Source of the DNA: Deltaproteobacteria bacterium
GTDB lineage: Bacteria; Desulfobacterota; Syntrophia; Syntrophales; UBA2210
Length of the DNA stretch: 6,151 nucleotides
Assembly: GCA_019314085.1 (NCBI GenBank)
Contig: JAFCZZ010000099.1
Coordinates: 1-6,151 of the forward strand
Direction of reading: 5' to 3'
Positions 5,862 through 6,151 of this stretch are shown in pieces (positions within the stretch are counted from its first letter, which is position 1; each line of letters begins with the position of its first letter). The notes under the pieces were generated by a model, which saw only the letters and a program-made list of their open reading frames with translations, had not been told where the DNA came from and searched no databases. The position numbers were made by a program, and so were the translations under genes.

Positions 5862-6151
5862 TCATTTCTCGCCCTTTCCGTCGCCCCCTTTCATGCCGGT
5901 GAGTTTATAGACTTTCATATCCCCGATCGATGGAACATCACCCGTGTCTATCTCTCGGACATTCAGGCCGGCTTTGACCGCACGTAAGGTACTGTCACTG
6001 ATCAGGATACTGTTCGGATACGCTTTTGTGAGCGCCTGAAGTCTGAAGACGGTGTTGACCGAATCGCCGATAACGGTATAATCCATCTTCTTGTCAAACC
6101 CTATCTTTCCCACGACAACTTCGCCCGTATGGACACTGATGCCGATGACCA
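5862..6151 (-). CDS. class III adenylate/guanylate cyclase, C-terminal part (partial at window edge)
   Basis: On the reverse strand a frame runs in from the right edge and stops at TGA (complement of 5862-5864), showing 95 complete residues. It begins VIGISVHTGEVVVGKIG and continues KKMDYTVIGDSVNTVFRLQ, the conserved second half of the class III nucleotidyl cyclase domain. The aspartate of MDYTVIG fits adenine recognition, and the Asn and Arg of VNTVFR are the transition-state pair, so this half looks intact. The enzyme would make cAMP (less likely cGMP) from the NTP. The two metal-binding aspartates and any sensor or membrane domains lie beyond the window. The protein ends soon after the domain with a short Gly/Lys tail. 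The gene is convergent with folE2. Confidence 0.9.
   Translation of the reverse strand, partial: VIGISVHTGEVVVGKIGFDKKMDYTVIGDSVNTVFRLQALTKAYPNSILISDSTLRAVKAGLNVREIDTGDVPSIGDMKVYKLTGMKGGDGKGEK

Overview
The window is a stretch of bacterial chromosome with base composition near 50% G+C and densely packed genes. Seven complete genes and the end of an eighth read on the + strand; one partial gene on the - strand enters from the right edge. The arabinose-5-phosphate isomerase (first step toward Kdo) implies a Gram-negative with lipopolysaccharide. The anaerobic-type radical SAM activase remnant, FolE2-type GTP cyclohydrolase, split-box Nudix protein and small zinc-ribbon protein fit an anaerobic Desulfobacterota-like (deltaproteobacterial) organism. 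That placement is inference from protein style, not proof.

Layout: 1-165 is the C-terminal end of an NrdG-like radical SAM activating protein. A 139-base gap follows with a possible promoter. Then come kdsD (305-1291), an 80-residue protein made of two TrxC-like zinc ribbons in tandem (1337-1579), a CoA-pyrophosphatase-like Nudix protein whose Nudix box is split by an insertion (about 1732-2586), a class I/II PLP aminotransferase (2646-3791), a HAD phosphatase that overlaps it by 4 bases (3788-4516), a cysteine-free 6-pyruvoyltetrahydropterin synthase homologue (4615-4995) and folE2 (5014-5796). The convergent - strand gene at 5862 to the edge is the C-terminal part of a class III adenylate/guanylate cyclase.

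How the genes work together: FolE2 converts GTP to 7,8-dihydroneopterin triphosphate, and the adjacent pterin synthase homologue would use that product. The homologue has no cysteine anywhere and carries Glu-x-x-His-Gly-His, so the queuosine enzyme QueD is unlikely. A PTPS-III-type enzyme making 6-hydroxymethyl-dihydropterin for folate, bypassing FolB, fits better. The aminotransferase and HAD gene are translationally linked, but their substrates cannot be read from sequence. KdsD belongs to cell-envelope synthesis and has no obvious link to the pterin pair.

The most unusual non-genic features are three. A perfect 14-bp AT-rich inverted repeat is translated inside the HAD N-terminus. The 98-base gap before the pterin genes can fold into a structured leader. 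A perfect 14-bp palindrome covers the start codon of the pterin synthase gene.
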